In this document: in pieces, positions 1-8,128 of the stretch | How the letters are laid out: each line of letters opens with the position of its first letter | How positions within the stretch are numbered: position 1 is the stretch's first letter | Source of the DNA: Marinitoga sp. 1197 | GTDB lineage: Bacteria; Thermotogota; Thermotogae; Petrotogales; Petrotogaceae | Length of the DNA: 64,000 nt | Assembly: GCF_001021165.1 (NCBI RefSeq) | Contig: NZ_AZAY01000048.1 | Coordinates: 149 to 64,148, forward strand | Reading direction: 5' to 3' | The notes under the pieces: generated by a model | Told to the model about the DNA's origin: nothing | Database searches by the model: none | Seen by the model: only the letters and a program-made list of their open reading frames with translations | Made by a program: the position numbers and the translations under genes

Positions 1-1
1 G

Positions 2-691
2 AAAAAAGAAAAAGAATTAATGATGAAAATATTATTTGAACCAAATAATGTAGAATTTAATATATATGATGAAAACATAAAATTCTTATATATAAACGGA
101 GTAATAGATAATTGTGAAGGTATATGCTGTGTAAAAGTGCCGTTGTATTACAAAGCATTATATGCAAGATTCAAACCACAAACTAATGGAGAAAGAAATA
201 AAATGCTAAAATTTGAAGAAGATTTAAATAAATATATAGATGAGAATAAAAATTTAAAACTAAATGAACTGCTAAAAAGATATACAGAATACATAAAAAG
301 TAGAGGAGCAGTAATGTTCAAAGGCAGAAACTATTATGAAGGGGTGTATCAATATAATCTTGACCAATTCTTAAGTGCATACATAGAATTACTTGGAGGA
401 AAAGTATATCCAGAAACACAAATAGGCGGAGGAAGAATAGATTTAATGGTAATGTATAACAGAAAAGAATATTTAATAGAAATAAAAGCAAACATAATAA
501 AATATGAATACGAAATAGCCAAAAGACAAATAAAAGAATATATAAAAAGAAAAGGGCTAAAAGAAGGATGGTTAATAATATATTCAAATACAATAAAAGA
601 TTTTGAATATATAACAGAAGGAGAAAATGGAATAAAATTACATATTTGGTTTATAAAAACCAATTTTGAAAATCCTTCAAAAGCAAAATAA
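2..691 (+). CDS. PD-(D/E)XK nuclease-domain protein, C-terminal part
   Basis: This is the end of a protein whose reading frame is open to the left edge of the window; the first ATG codons (20 and 23) have no ribosome binding site, so the gene very probably begins outside. The second half carries a PD-(D/E)XK nuclease signature: Asp in GGGRIDLMV followed about 16 residues later by the E-x-K of YLIEIKAN. The preceding helical region resembles the linker of the AAA-ATPase-like/PDDEXK_9 proteins (about 500 residues), which occur in many copies in anaerobes. I infer that the missing N-terminal part is the AAA-like domain. The biological role of this family is unknown; a mobile-element or defence link is often suspected but nothing here proves it. 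Confidence is good for the fold, low for function. Confidence 0.7.
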   Translation, partial: KKEKELMMKILFEPNNVEFNIYDENIKFLYINGVIDNCEGICCVKVPLYYKALYARFKPQTNGERNKMLKFEEDLNKYIDENKNLKLNELLKRYTEYIKSRGAVMFKGRNYYEGVYQYNLDQFLSAYIELLGGKVYPETQIGGGRIDLMVMYNRKEYLIEIKANIIKYEYEIAKRQIKEYIKRKGLKEGWLIIYSNTIKDFEYITEGENGIKLHIWFIKTNFENPSKAK

Positions 692-780
692 AACAAATCT
701 AAATCTAAATCTAACTTTTTAGAAAATATATTAATTTAAGAATTCTTAAAAAATACAATATTGAAAATTTTCATACAAAT

Positions 781-810
781 AAAAACACCGGATTTTAGAA
801 CCCGGTGTTT
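781..810 (-). terminator. Rho-independent terminator of cysK
   Basis: A 9-bp perfect stem (783-791 with 802-810) with a 10-nt loop is followed on the minus strand by a T run. It lies 13 bases beyond the cysK stop codon. Confidence 0.85.
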
Positions 811-822
811 GTTTGAAAGTTT

Positions 823-1704
823 TTAAATCAAACTCAAATATTTATCTCCAGAATCTGGTGCAATTGTTACTATCTTTTTTTCAGGATATTTTTGTGTTAA
901 TTTAATTGCTGCAAAAATGTTTGCAGCAGCTGAAATCCCTACAAATAAACCTTCTTTCTTAGCTAAAATATCTTGCATTTCAAATGCTTCTTCATCTTTT
1001 ATGGTTATAACTTCATCTAAAATTGTTACATCTAAATTCTTTGGAATAAATCCTGCTCCAATTCCTTGGATTTTATGTTTCCCAGGTTCTTTACCTGAAA
1101 TAACAGCTGAATTTTCTGGTTCAACTGCAACTATTTTTATTTTATCTTTAAAAAATTTTTTTAAAACCTTTCCAACTCCAGTTATTGTTCCGCCAGTACC
1201 AACACCAGCTACAAAAATATCTAAATTGTAATCCATTTGTTTTAATATTTCTGGACCTGTGGTCAATTCATGAGCTAATACATTTGCAGGATTTTCAAAT
1301 TGATTTGGCATAAAAGCATCTCTTTCTTTCACTATTTCCAATGCTTTTTCTATCGAACCTTTCATCCCCTTGTCTGCAGGAGTTAATATCAACTCAGCAC
1401 CATATTTTTCCAAGATTTTTCTTCTTTCAACACTCATACTTTCAGGCATTGTTAAAATTACAGTATATCCTCTACTTTTTCCAATTGCTGCCAGAGCAAT
1501 TCCTGTATTTCCGCTTGTTGGTTCAACTATTATTTTTTTCTTTAATGCTCCATCTACTTCTGCTTTTCTAATCATAAAATAAGCTGCCCTATCTTTTACG
1601 CTACCTGTTATATTGTTTTTTTCAAGTTTAACAAATATTTTGTTTGGTTTTACAATTTTCGAGAGCATTATTATTGGTGTTCCGCCAATTCCTCTATCAA
1701 TCAT
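823..1704 (-). CDS. cysK: Cysteine synthase (O-acetylserine sulfhydrylase)
   Basis: This PLP enzyme makes cysteine from O-acetylserine and sulfide in the cytoplasm. The 293-residue length fits the CysK family (about 300). Visible motifs are the N-terminal IGGTPI, the PLP lysine Lys37 in TGSVKDRAA, the TSGNTG substrate loop near residue 63, the phosphate-binding GTGGTITG loop, GIGAGFIP and the C-terminal PDSGDKYLS. A GGGAGGG ribosome binding site precedes the ATG. The gene stands alone with its own consensus promoter and terminator. The serine acetyltransferase that supplies its substrate is 43 kb away (cysE, 45015). CysK-like enzymes can also be cystathionine synthases; the motif set favours CysK. 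Confidence 0.93.
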   Translation of the reverse strand: MIDRGIGGTPIIMLSKIVKPNKIFVKLEKNNITGSVKDRAAYFMIRKAEVDGALKKKIIVEPTSGNTGIALAAIGKSRGYTVILTMPESMSVERRKILEKYGAELILTPADKGMKGSIEKALEIVKERDAFMPNQFENPANVLAHELTTGPEILKQMDYNLDIFVAGVGTGGTITGVGKVLKKFFKDKIKIVAVEPENSAVISGKEPGKHKIQGIGAGFIPKNLDVTILDEVITIKDEEAFEMQDILAKKEGLFVGISAAANIFAAIKLTQKYPEKKIVTIAPDSGDKYLSLI

Positions 1705-1768
1705 ATTTCTCCCTCCCTAATGAAATTTATCACAAAAATAGGATAATTTTTATCTGAATTATATTTTT

Positions 1769-1797
1769 ATTATATCAAATCGGATACAAAAAGTCAA
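1769..1797 (-). promoter_or_regulatory. Consensus sigma-A promoter of cysK
   Basis: On the minus strand TTGACT (1792-1797), a 17-bp spacer and TATAAT (1769-1774) lie about 65 bases upstream of the cysK start. No T-box or other leader structure is evident between it and the gene. Confidence 0.8.
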
Positions 1798-1882
1798 GTT
1801 TTATTATCAAATTTTATAATACAGATATATTTTATTTATGCTATAATATATTAAATAGTACTAATTGATAGGGGGGAGTTTT

Positions 1883-3355
1883 ATGAATTATTATTTAGCT
1901 ATCGATGAAGGAACAAGCAGTACAAGAACTTTGTTATTTGATGAAAGTTTTAATTTAATTGATTTATCGCAAAAAGAAATAAATATGATTTATCCAAAAC
2001 CAGGATGGGTTGAACAGGATGCGGAAGAATTATATCATAAAACAGAAGAAACTATGGTTGAAGTGGTTGAAAGGAATAATCTCAGCTGGAATGATATTAT
2101 TGGAATAGGAATTACAAATCAAAGAGAAACTATTGTTGCATGGGATAAAAATACTGGAAATCCATTAACAAATGCTATAGTATGGCAATGTAGAAGAACT
2201 GATGAATTAATTAATAGATATCCAGCCGAATTCTGGAGGGAGGTAAAAAGAAAAACCGGATTGGTAAAAGACCCTTATTTCTCAGGTTCTAAAATCGTAT
2301 GGATGATAGAAAATGTACCAGCAGTAAAAGAAGCCTATAAAAACGGAAATTTAAAGGTTGGAACTATTGAATCCTGGTTGACATTTAAATTATCTGGAAA
2401 ACATGTTACTGATCTTTCAAATGCATCAAGAACACAATTATTGAACATACATGCTCTTGATTGGGATGATGAAATTTTAAAGACATTTGGACTTTCAAAA
2501 GATATTTTACCTGAAGTTGTTGGTACTGCCATTGATAAAGGTTTTGAAACAAAATTTGGACCAAAGATTTATGGAATGATTGGTGATCAACAATCTGCGT
2601 TATTTGGTCAAAGAGCATTTGAAATAGGAGATGCAAAGTGTACTTATGGTACAGGTGCTTTTGTTTTGATGAATTCTGGAGCCATGCCACCAAAACCCCA
2701 TCCCGGATTAATAACCTCAATTGGATGGAAAATAGACGATGAAATTATATATTCACTTGAAGGTAGTATTTTTACCGTTGGTGCGTTTTTTAAATGGTTA
2801 AAAGATATAGAAATGATTAAAGAGTATACAGATTTAGAAAAATATTCGAGGAATATTGAAAATGGAGGAGTTTACATTGTTCCAGCTTTAAGCGGACTTG
2901 GAACACCTTATTGGGATTCAGATGCAAGGGGTTTGATTATAGGATTAACAAGGGCAACAAAAAAAGAAAATATTATTAGAGCTGCTTTAGAATCTGTTGC
3001 CTTTAGTGTAAGAGAAGTTATAGATTCCATGCAAGAAGCAGTTTGGACAAAGATAAGAAAAATGAATGTTGATGGAGGTGCTACAAAAAATAAACTTTTA
3101 ATGGAAATACAAAGCGACTTATTAAACGCAGAAATTTTTGTTCCTGAATTTCAAGAAATCACAGCTTTAGGTGCAGCTTTTATGGCCGCTATTGGTTCAA
3201 AAAATCTTTCTATTAATGAAATAAAAAATTTGCAATTTTCAGGTATAAAGATAATGCCAAAAGACAATGAAAAATTAGAAAAGGACTATTATATCTGGAG
3301 GGAGGCAGTATTAAGATCAAAAGGCTGGATAAAATCAACGAACATAAGTTATTAG
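1883..3355 (+). CDS. glpK: Glycerol kinase
   Basis: The enzyme phosphorylates glycerol to glycerol 3-phosphate with ATP, feeding glycolysis or lipid synthesis. FGGY-family motifs are in order: DEGTSSTRTLLFD (phosphate 1), the substrate pair Arg-Glu in NQRETIVAW, GDQQSALFGQ with the catalytic Asp, GTGAFVLMN, GTPYWDSDARG and the adenosine loop DGGATKNK. The frame is open from an earlier ATG at 1865, but the GGGGGGAG at 1871-1878 only serves the ATG at 1883, giving 490 residues, the usual size. A TATAAT at 1842-1847 may be the -10 box; the -35 is weak. No glpF or glycerol-phosphate dehydrogenase is adjacent. Its 3' end overlaps the proposed start of tsaE. Confidence 0.95.
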   Translation: MNYYLAIDEGTSSTRTLLFDESFNLIDLSQKEINMIYPKPGWVEQDAEELYHKTEETMVEVVERNNLSWNDIIGIGITNQRETIVAWDKNTGNPLTNAIVWQCRRTDELINRYPAEFWREVKRKTGLVKDPYFSGSKIVWMIENVPAVKEAYKNGNLKVGTIESWLTFKLSGKHVTDLSNASRTQLLNIHALDWDDEILKTFGLSKDILPEVVGTAIDKGFETKFGPKIYGMIGDQQSALFGQRAFEIGDAKCTYGTGAFVLMNSGAMPPKPHPGLITSIGWKIDDEIIYSLEGSIFTVGAFFKWLKDIEMIKEYTDLEKYSRNIENGGVYIVPALSGLGTPYWDSDARGLIIGLTRATKKENIIRAALESVAFSVREVIDSMQEAVWTKIRKMNVDGGATKNKLLMEIQSDLLNAEIFVPEFQEITALGAAFMAAIGSKNLSINEIKNLQFSGIKIMPKDNEKLEKDYYIWREAVLRSKGWIKSTNISY

Positions 3356-3783
3356 AAATTGCCAAAATAATATCAAAACATTCATTTCCAGGAATGAAAA
3401 TATTATTATATGGTGATTTAGGAACAGGAAAAACTACTTTTACAAAAGGATTTATAAAAAATTTGTTAAAGGATGAAAATTTAACTGTTACTTCTCCAAC
3501 ATTTGCTCTAGTCAGGGTTTATGATAATTCTGTTAGAATTTATCATGCTGATTTATACAGACTATCAGATCCTGAAGAAATCCCATATGTTGGATTGTTT
3601 GAAGATAATGATGGAATATATTTAATTGAATGGCCAGAACGGCTTGAATATTATTTGCCTGAGGAATATCTTCAAATACATTTGTTTTATAACAGTGATA
3701 ATATGGAATATAGAGATATTGATATAATACCAGTTGGAAAAAGATATATAGATATATTCGAAAAATTAAAGGAGGAATTATGA
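3310..3783 (+). CDS. tsaE: tRNA threonylcarbamoyladenosine biosynthesis ATPase TsaE, probable ATT start
   Basis: TsaE is the P-loop ATPase of the complex that makes t6A37 in tRNAs reading ANN codons. The Walker A motif is GDLGTGKTTFTKGF, followed by the family stretch TSPTFALVRVY and the LIEWPER segment. The first ATG (3394) would place the P-loop at residue 8 and remove the N-terminal helix that every family member has. The same frame continues upstream without a stop and encodes a fitting helix and strand (INEHKLLEIAKIIS, then a strand). There an ATT codon at 3310 follows a strong GGAGGGAGG (3297-3305) at good spacing. With that start the protein has 157 residues, the family size. It overlaps glpK by 46 bases and the next gene by ATGA. 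The function is certain; the ATT start is an inference. Confidence 0.85.
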   Translation: MKIKRLDKINEHKLLEIAKIISKHSFPGMKILLYGDLGTGKTTFTKGFIKNLLKDENLTVTSPTFALVRVYDNSVRIYHADLYRLSDPEEIPYVGLFEDNDGIYLIEWPERLEYYLPEEYLQIHLFYNSDNMEYRDIDIIPVGKRYIDIFEKLKEEL

Positions 3784-4862
3784 TGAAGATAGGAATTTTA
3801 GGTTTACCTTTAACAGGAAAGACTACAATTTTTTCGTTATTGACTAATAAGCCATATGATGGTAGTTATAAGAAAGATGCGGAAGAAAGAGTGGCAAATG
3901 TTAGAGATGAAAGAATTGAAAAGTTAGCTGAAATGTATAATCCTAAAAAAACTGTATATGCTACATTAAATTTTATTGATATTCCAAGTTATAATCCTGC
4001 AGCCGATAGAAAAGAAAAGAATAGGATTTTACAGATGATTCAAACTGTTGATGCAATAATTCTTGTTGTTAGGGCATTTAAAAATGATTCAGTACCATTT
4101 CCAGAAGGTGCAGAAAGCCCTGTAGATCAGCTTGATACTTTAAAAACTGAAATGATTATTAGAGATTTAGAAGTTGTTGAAAACAGATTATCAAGACTCA
4201 TTGAACAAAACAGAAAAAAGAAACCAACAAAAGAGGAAGAAAGACAGGTGAAAATTTTAGAAGAAATAAAACCGATATTAGAAGATGGAAAATTTGCTTC
4301 TAAAATTGAATTAAGTGATGAAGATAAAAAACTAATAAGTTCTTTAGCTTTATTTACATTAAAACCAATAATAGTTGTGGTAAATGTTGATGAAGACCAA
4401 TTAATGGAAGAAGAATATCCAGAAAAAGAAGAATTGGTAAACGCATGTAAAGATGAAAATTTTGCATATATTGAGATTTGTGGTAAGACTGAAGCCGATT
4501 TAGTAGAACTTGATGATGATGAAAGAGAAGAATTTATGAAAGAACTTGGAATTGAAAGACCCGGAATCGATAGACTATCAAAAACAGTTTATGATCATTT
4601 AGGCTTAATAACTTTCTTTACTGTTGGGGAAGATGAAGTAAGAGCATGGACTATAAACCAAGGAACTACTATGAAAAAAGCTGCAGGGAAAATCCATACT
4701 GATTTAGAAAAAGGATTTGTTAAAGCGGAAGTTATGCATTATGAAGATTTAATTAATTTAGGCAGTGAAGATGAGGTTAAAAAGGCTGGATTATGGAGAT
4801 TAGCCGGTAAAGAAGAAATAGTAAAAGATGGAGAAATCTTAACAATTAGAGCGAATGCTTAA
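3780..4862 (+). CDS. YchF/OLA1-like P-loop NTPase with TGS-like domain, divergent
   Basis: The 360-residue layout matches YchF/OLA1 (about 365): an N-terminal GTPase-fold domain, a helical hairpin (about residues 130-180) and a C-terminal DUF933/TGS-like domain with the recognisable LGLITFFTVGEDEVRAW. YchF proteins bind ATP rather than GTP and associate with ribosomes. This copy is divergent: the P-loop reads GLPLTGKTT instead of GLPNVGKS, the switch II DxxG is replaced by DIPSYN, while the base-recognition segment VVNVDEDQ is retained. I infer a paralogue or lineage-specific variant rather than the housekeeping YchF. It starts inside the tsaE stop codon, so it is translationally coupled, and it is followed by queA. 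Confidence 0.75.
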   Translation: MMKIGILGLPLTGKTTIFSLLTNKPYDGSYKKDAEERVANVRDERIEKLAEMYNPKKTVYATLNFIDIPSYNPAADRKEKNRILQMIQTVDAIILVVRAFKNDSVPFPEGAESPVDQLDTLKTEMIIRDLEVVENRLSRLIEQNRKKKPTKEEERQVKILEEIKPILEDGKFASKIELSDEDKKLISSLALFTLKPIIVVVNVDEDQLMEEEYPEKEELVNACKDENFAYIEICGKTEADLVELDDDEREEFMKELGIERPGIDRLSKTVYDHLGLITFFTVGEDEVRAWTINQGTTMKKAAGKIHTDLEKGFVKAEVMHYEDLINLGSEDEVKKAGLWRLAGKEEIVKDGEILTIRANA

Positions 4863-4877
4863 AAAATGGAGGTTAAA

Positions 4878-5912
4878 ATGAAAAAGCCGTTGTATGAAGT
4901 AAATGATTTTGATTATTATTTACCCGAAGAATATATTGCACAAAAACCAGCTAACCCCAGAGATTCATCCAGATTAATGGTTTTAAACAGAAAAAAACAA
5001 AATATCGAACATAAAATTTTTAGAGATATTATTGATTACTTAAAACCAGGTGATTTAATGGTTATAAATAATACAAAAGTTATTCCGGCAAGATTATATG
5101 GTCAGAAAACAACAGGTGCAAAAGTAGAAGTTTTGCTATTGGAAAAAACACATGAAGACAATACTTGGAAAGCTCTAGTAAGACCTGGGTCAAAGCTAAA
5201 AAAGGGTGCAGAAATAAGGTTTTCTGACGATTTATATGCAAAAATCATTGAACATAATTCTGATGGTTCAAGGATAATTAATTTTATTTCAGATAAAGAT
5301 GTATGGGAAGAAATTGAAAAAATTGGAAATATGCCATTACCGCCATATATAAAAAATCAGGATGTTCCAAAAGACAGATATCAAACGGAATATGCTAAAA
5401 TACAAGGTGCAGTTGCCGCACCAACTGCAGGGCTTCATTTTACAAAAGAGTTATTGGAAAAGATTAAAAATAAGGGAATAGAGTTTGCAGAAGTTACATT
5501 ACATGTAGGGCTTGGAACTTTCAGACCAGTAAAAGTTGAAAGAATTGAAGAACATGAAATGCATGAAGAATATTATGAAGTTCCTGAAAATACCGTAAAA
5601 AAAATTAAAGAGTATAAAAAAAATAATGGAAGAATTATAAGTGTAGGAACAACTGTTGTCAGAACTCTTGAAACAATTGCGTTATTACCTGAACAAAAAG
5701 CGTATATGGGAACTACAGATATTTTTATTTATCCACCATATGAATTTAAGTTAATAGATGCGTTGATAACGAATTTTCATTTACCGAAATCGACGCTTTT
5801 AATGCTTGTTTCATCATTTGGAGGATATGATTTTATTATGAAAGCTTATAAAACAGCGGTTGAAGAAAAATATAGATTTTTTTCATTTGGAGACTCAATG
5901 TTTATATATTAG
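4878..5912 (+). CDS. queA: S-adenosylmethionine:tRNA ribosyltransferase-isomerase
   Basis: QueA transfers the ribosyl part of SAM to preQ1 in tRNA to form epoxyqueuosine. The family signature is clear: the N-terminal DFDYYLPEEYIAQKPA, SRLMVLNR, VINNTKVIPARL, GAVAAPTAGLHFT, LHVGLGTFRPV and the C-terminal TNFHLPKSTLLMLV. Length 344 matches the family. An in-frame ATG at 4866 sits on the Shine-Dalgarno itself (GGAGG 4868-4872), so the ATG at 4878 is the start. It is part of the forward run that includes tsaE, another tRNA modification gene. No preQ1 synthesis genes or riboswitch are visible nearby. Confidence 0.95.
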   Translation: MKKPLYEVNDFDYYLPEEYIAQKPANPRDSSRLMVLNRKKQNIEHKIFRDIIDYLKPGDLMVINNTKVIPARLYGQKTTGAKVEVLLLEKTHEDNTWKALVRPGSKLKKGAEIRFSDDLYAKIIEHNSDGSRIINFISDKDVWEEIEKIGNMPLPPYIKNQDVPKDRYQTEYAKIQGAVAAPTAGLHFTKELLEKIKNKGIEFAEVTLHVGLGTFRPVKVERIEEHEMHEEYYEVPENTVKKIKEYKKNNGRIISVGTTVVRTLETIALLPEQKAYMGTTDIFIYPPYEFKLIDALITNFHLPKSTLLMLVSSFGGYDFIMKAYKTAVEEKYRFFSFGDSMFIY

Positions 5913-5931
5913 TCTTAATGGTGGTGGTAAT

Positions 5932-6807
5932 TTGAAAAATAAAACTATAGGTATAATTTACATGTGGATTACCATAATATTTTGGGGCATTTCTTTTGTA
6001 GCTACAAAAATTATAGTTCATTCTGTTCCACCAATTACAGCTGCGTTTCTAAGGTTTTTTTTATCGAGTTTAATTCTTATTATTTTTATAAGAAAAGATA
6101 TAAAATATGAAAAAAAAGAATTTTTTTATATGATGCTTGCTGGTTTCTTTGGGGTAACAGCATATTTCTTATTCGAAAATACAGCGTTACAATTTACAAC
6201 ACCATCTAATGGTTCTTTAATAATATCAGCAACTCCCGTAATGTATTTATTATTTTCAGATATTTTAAGAAAATCTTTTTCTCATAAAATACGTTATTTA
6301 GGAACTTTTTTGGCTTTTTCAGGAGTTTCAATAATTGTTTTAAATGGACGATTTGTGTTAAAGTTAAACCCTTTAGGTGATTTATTAATGTTTGGAGCGT
6401 CTTTTAGCTGGATTTTTTATACTATTTTTATAGAAAAGCTACATCATCATGATAATTTAATAATAACAAAAGATTTGAATTTTTATGGAATGATATTCTT
6501 TTTACCATTTGCTTTTTTTGAATTAAAAAATGCTGGGACATGTCCAAATTTTCAGTTGTGGATACAGCCAAAAATATTAATTGCCTTTATTTATTTAGGT
6601 GTTTTTTGTACAGCGCTTGGATATATATGGTGGAATAAAGCTATAAGATTAGCAGGTGCAAAAACTACAACAAATGGAATATTTTTTATACCTATAGTTA
6701 CAGTTATTGCTGATTCGATTATGTTAAAAAATTATCCAAATATATATACGATTATTGGAGCTACATTGGTTTTATTTGGAAATTATATAGCTGAAATCAA
6801 AGATTAG
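5932..6807 (+). CDS. EamA/RhaT-family transporter (drug/metabolite exporter type)
   Basis: A 292-residue inner-membrane protein with about ten hydrophobic segments arranged as two EamA halves; the first helix contains ITIIFWGISFVATK, and each half has the short polar loops of the family. Members export amino acids, metabolites or drugs; the substrate cannot be read from sequence. The open frame extends upstream into queA, but GGTGGTGG at 5920-5927 points to a TTG start at 5932, 19 bases after the queA stop. It closes the glpK-queA run and has its own terminator. Confidence is high for the family, none for the substrate. Confidence 0.85.
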   Translation: MKNKTIGIIYMWITIIFWGISFVATKIIVHSVPPITAAFLRFFLSSLILIIFIRKDIKYEKKEFFYMMLAGFFGVTAYFLFENTALQFTTPSNGSLIISATPVMYLLFSDILRKSFSHKIRYLGTFLAFSGVSIIVLNGRFVLKLNPLGDLLMFGASFSWIFYTIFIEKLHHHDNLIITKDLNFYGMIFFLPFAFFELKNAGTCPNFQLWIQPKILIAFIYLGVFCTALGYIWWNKAIRLAGAKTTTNGIFFIPIVTVIADSIMLKNYPNIYTIIGATLVLFGNYIAEIKD

Positions 6808-6852
6808 ATTAAATCAGTTTCTGTTCTAGAAAATATTAAACATATTCAAATT

Positions 6853-6893
6853 AAACTCTATATTTTTCTTTAAGAAAAATATAGAGTTTTTTT
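6853..6893 (+). terminator. Rho-independent terminator after the EamA gene
   Basis: A 15-16-bp stem (6853-6868 with 6874-6889) with a short loop is followed by a T run. Confidence 0.9.
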
Positions 6894-7001
6894 ATTTCTA
6901 AGTTTTTTCTAAGAAAAGATTAAGGTTATTCTAAGTAATGAAGTATATTATATAAGTGTCGAAAGAATAAAAAAAATAAATTAAATCAGGAGGCGATTTT
7001 T

Positions 7002-7709
7002 ATGAAAAAAAGTATTTTAATAGGTTTAATGGCGTTATTGTTGATTGCTGTATCGTTTGCTGGAGGATTTTTCAATAATCCATCAGTAGCAGTTGAGAGC
7101 TTACCCGTTGAATCATTAACATCGAATGAAATAAACGGATTATTACAAATGAGAGAAGAAGAAAAACTGGCAAGGGATGTATATTTAACCTTATACGACA
7201 CATGGGGGTTACAAACATTTTATAATATAGCTCAAGCGGAACAAACTCATATGAATGCTGTAAAGACAATTCTGGATAAATATGAAATAGAAGATCCTAT
7301 CACAGACTATACAGTTGGAGTTTTCAAAAATGCAGAATTACAAAAATTATATTATGATTTGGTAGAAGAAGGGAAAAAATCTGCAATTGAGGCATTAAAA
7401 GTTGGAGCAACTATTGAAGATTTAGATATTTATGATTTAGAAAAATTGCTAAATGAAACAGACAATCAGGATATAACTCTTGTATATAATAATTTAAAAC
7501 AAGGATCAGAAAATCATATGAGAGCGTTTGTCGGTACATTAGAAAGATATAATTCAACATATTCAGCACAATATATATCTTCTGAAGAGCTAAATAAAAT
7601 ATTAAATAAGTCAGATATGAATAATTCAAGTATGGAAAATTCAAGTACTCAATATAATTCAGGTAATTCTTCTCACATGGGTAAAGGGTATAGAGGTGGA
7701 AGAAAATAA
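7002..7709 (+). CDS. Secreted DUF2202 (ferritin-like) protein
   Basis: A signal peptide (Lys-Lys, hydrophobic core, cleavage near FAGG at about residue 20) is followed by a DUF2202 domain: REEEKLARDVYLTLYDTWG, NIAQAEQTHM and SENHMRAF. The spaced Glu and Glu-x-x-His residues resemble the di-iron sites of the ferritin-like fold. The role of DUF2202 proteins is not known; oxidative or metal stress in the periplasm is a plausible guess. The last 40 residues are rich in Asn, Ser and Gly and look disordered. An AGGAGGCG ribosome binding site sets the ATG. The gene stands alone between two terminators. Confidence 0.85.
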   Translation: MKKSILIGLMALLLIAVSFAGGFFNNPSVAVESLPVESLTSNEINGLLQMREEEKLARDVYLTLYDTWGLQTFYNIAQAEQTHMNAVKTILDKYEIEDPITDYTVGVFKNAELQKLYYDLVEEGKKSAIEALKVGATIEDLDIYDLEKLLNETDNQDITLVYNNLKQGSENHMRAFVGTLERYNSTYSAQYISSEELNKILNKSDMNNSSMENSSTQYNSGNSSHMGKGYRGGRK

Positions 7710-7718
7710 TAAATAATT

Positions 7719-7750
7719 AAAAAAGTTTCGGGAGCTCCCGAAACTTTTTT
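7719..7750. terminator. Bidirectional terminator
   Basis: A fully symmetrical 32-base palindrome (arms 7719-7734 and 7735-7750) with A/T flanks ends the DUF2202 gene on the plus strand and the convergent small gene on the minus strand. Confidence 0.9.
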
Positions 7751-8024
7751 AATATATATATTTTAATCTATAAAAATTATCTCCGCTTATAACATATAAA
7801 GTGTCTTCTTTATTTAATTTATAAGGATTTTCATTTACTTTAATATCAATACCCAGAATTTCACTTATTTTTTTCGCTTGTTCTTCACATCTAATATGAC
7901 TTTCAAAACCATTTCTAATACCGTGTTTTAATTCTTCTAAAGTTATTTTCTCAACTCTTAAATCTTCTACCGGTTTTAATAATATCAAATCTAAATCAAC
8001 TCTATCAGCAATATATTTAGCCAC
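7749..8024 (-). CDS. Small protein resembling DUF1874 (STIV B116-like)
   Basis: A 91-residue cytoplasmic protein with a GTG start after GGGAGGGA. The central part (LKHGIRNGFESHIRCEEQ, then SEILGIDIKVNENPYKL and DTLYVISG) follows the pattern of DUF1874, known from Sulfolobus virus protein B116 and Bacillus YddF: an alpha/beta fold with an S-x-I-x-x-x-x-x-A motif and a conserved asparagine before a basic or polar pair. The match is by eye and partial; the usual GH pair after the Ser-x-Ile is Arg-Cys here. The viral members bind DNA. It has its own promoter and shares a terminator with its convergent neighbour. Function unknown. Confidence 0.55.
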   Translation of the reverse strand: MAKYIADRVDLDLILLKPVEDLRVEKITLEELKHGIRNGFESHIRCEEQAKKISEILGIDIKVNENPYKLNKEDTLYVISGDNFYRLKYIY

Positions 8025-8056
8025 ATATATCCCTCCCTGAATTTTTTTACACTAAT

Positions 8057-8085
8057 ATTATACCATTTTTTTAAGAAAAAGTTAA
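8057..8085 (-). promoter_or_regulatory. Promoter of the DUF1874-like gene
   Basis: Minus strand TTAACT (8080-8085), 17-bp spacer, extended TGG plus TATAAT (8057-8062), about 33 bases before the GTG start. Confidence 0.75.
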
Positions 8086-8128
8086 GGGGTATAAATGATT
8101 TAAAAATTTCAAGTTGATTTTATGCTTT

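Noticed and set aside
318-696. Two antisense frames within the first gene encoding hydrophobic peptides
   Set aside because: They are shadows produced by A-rich codons on the plus strand and lack start signals.
1705-1864. T-box or SAM-type leader upstream of cysK or glpK
   Set aside because: The cysK promoter lies about 65 bases from the start codon and no conserved leader motif or terminator/antiterminator pair fits in the space.
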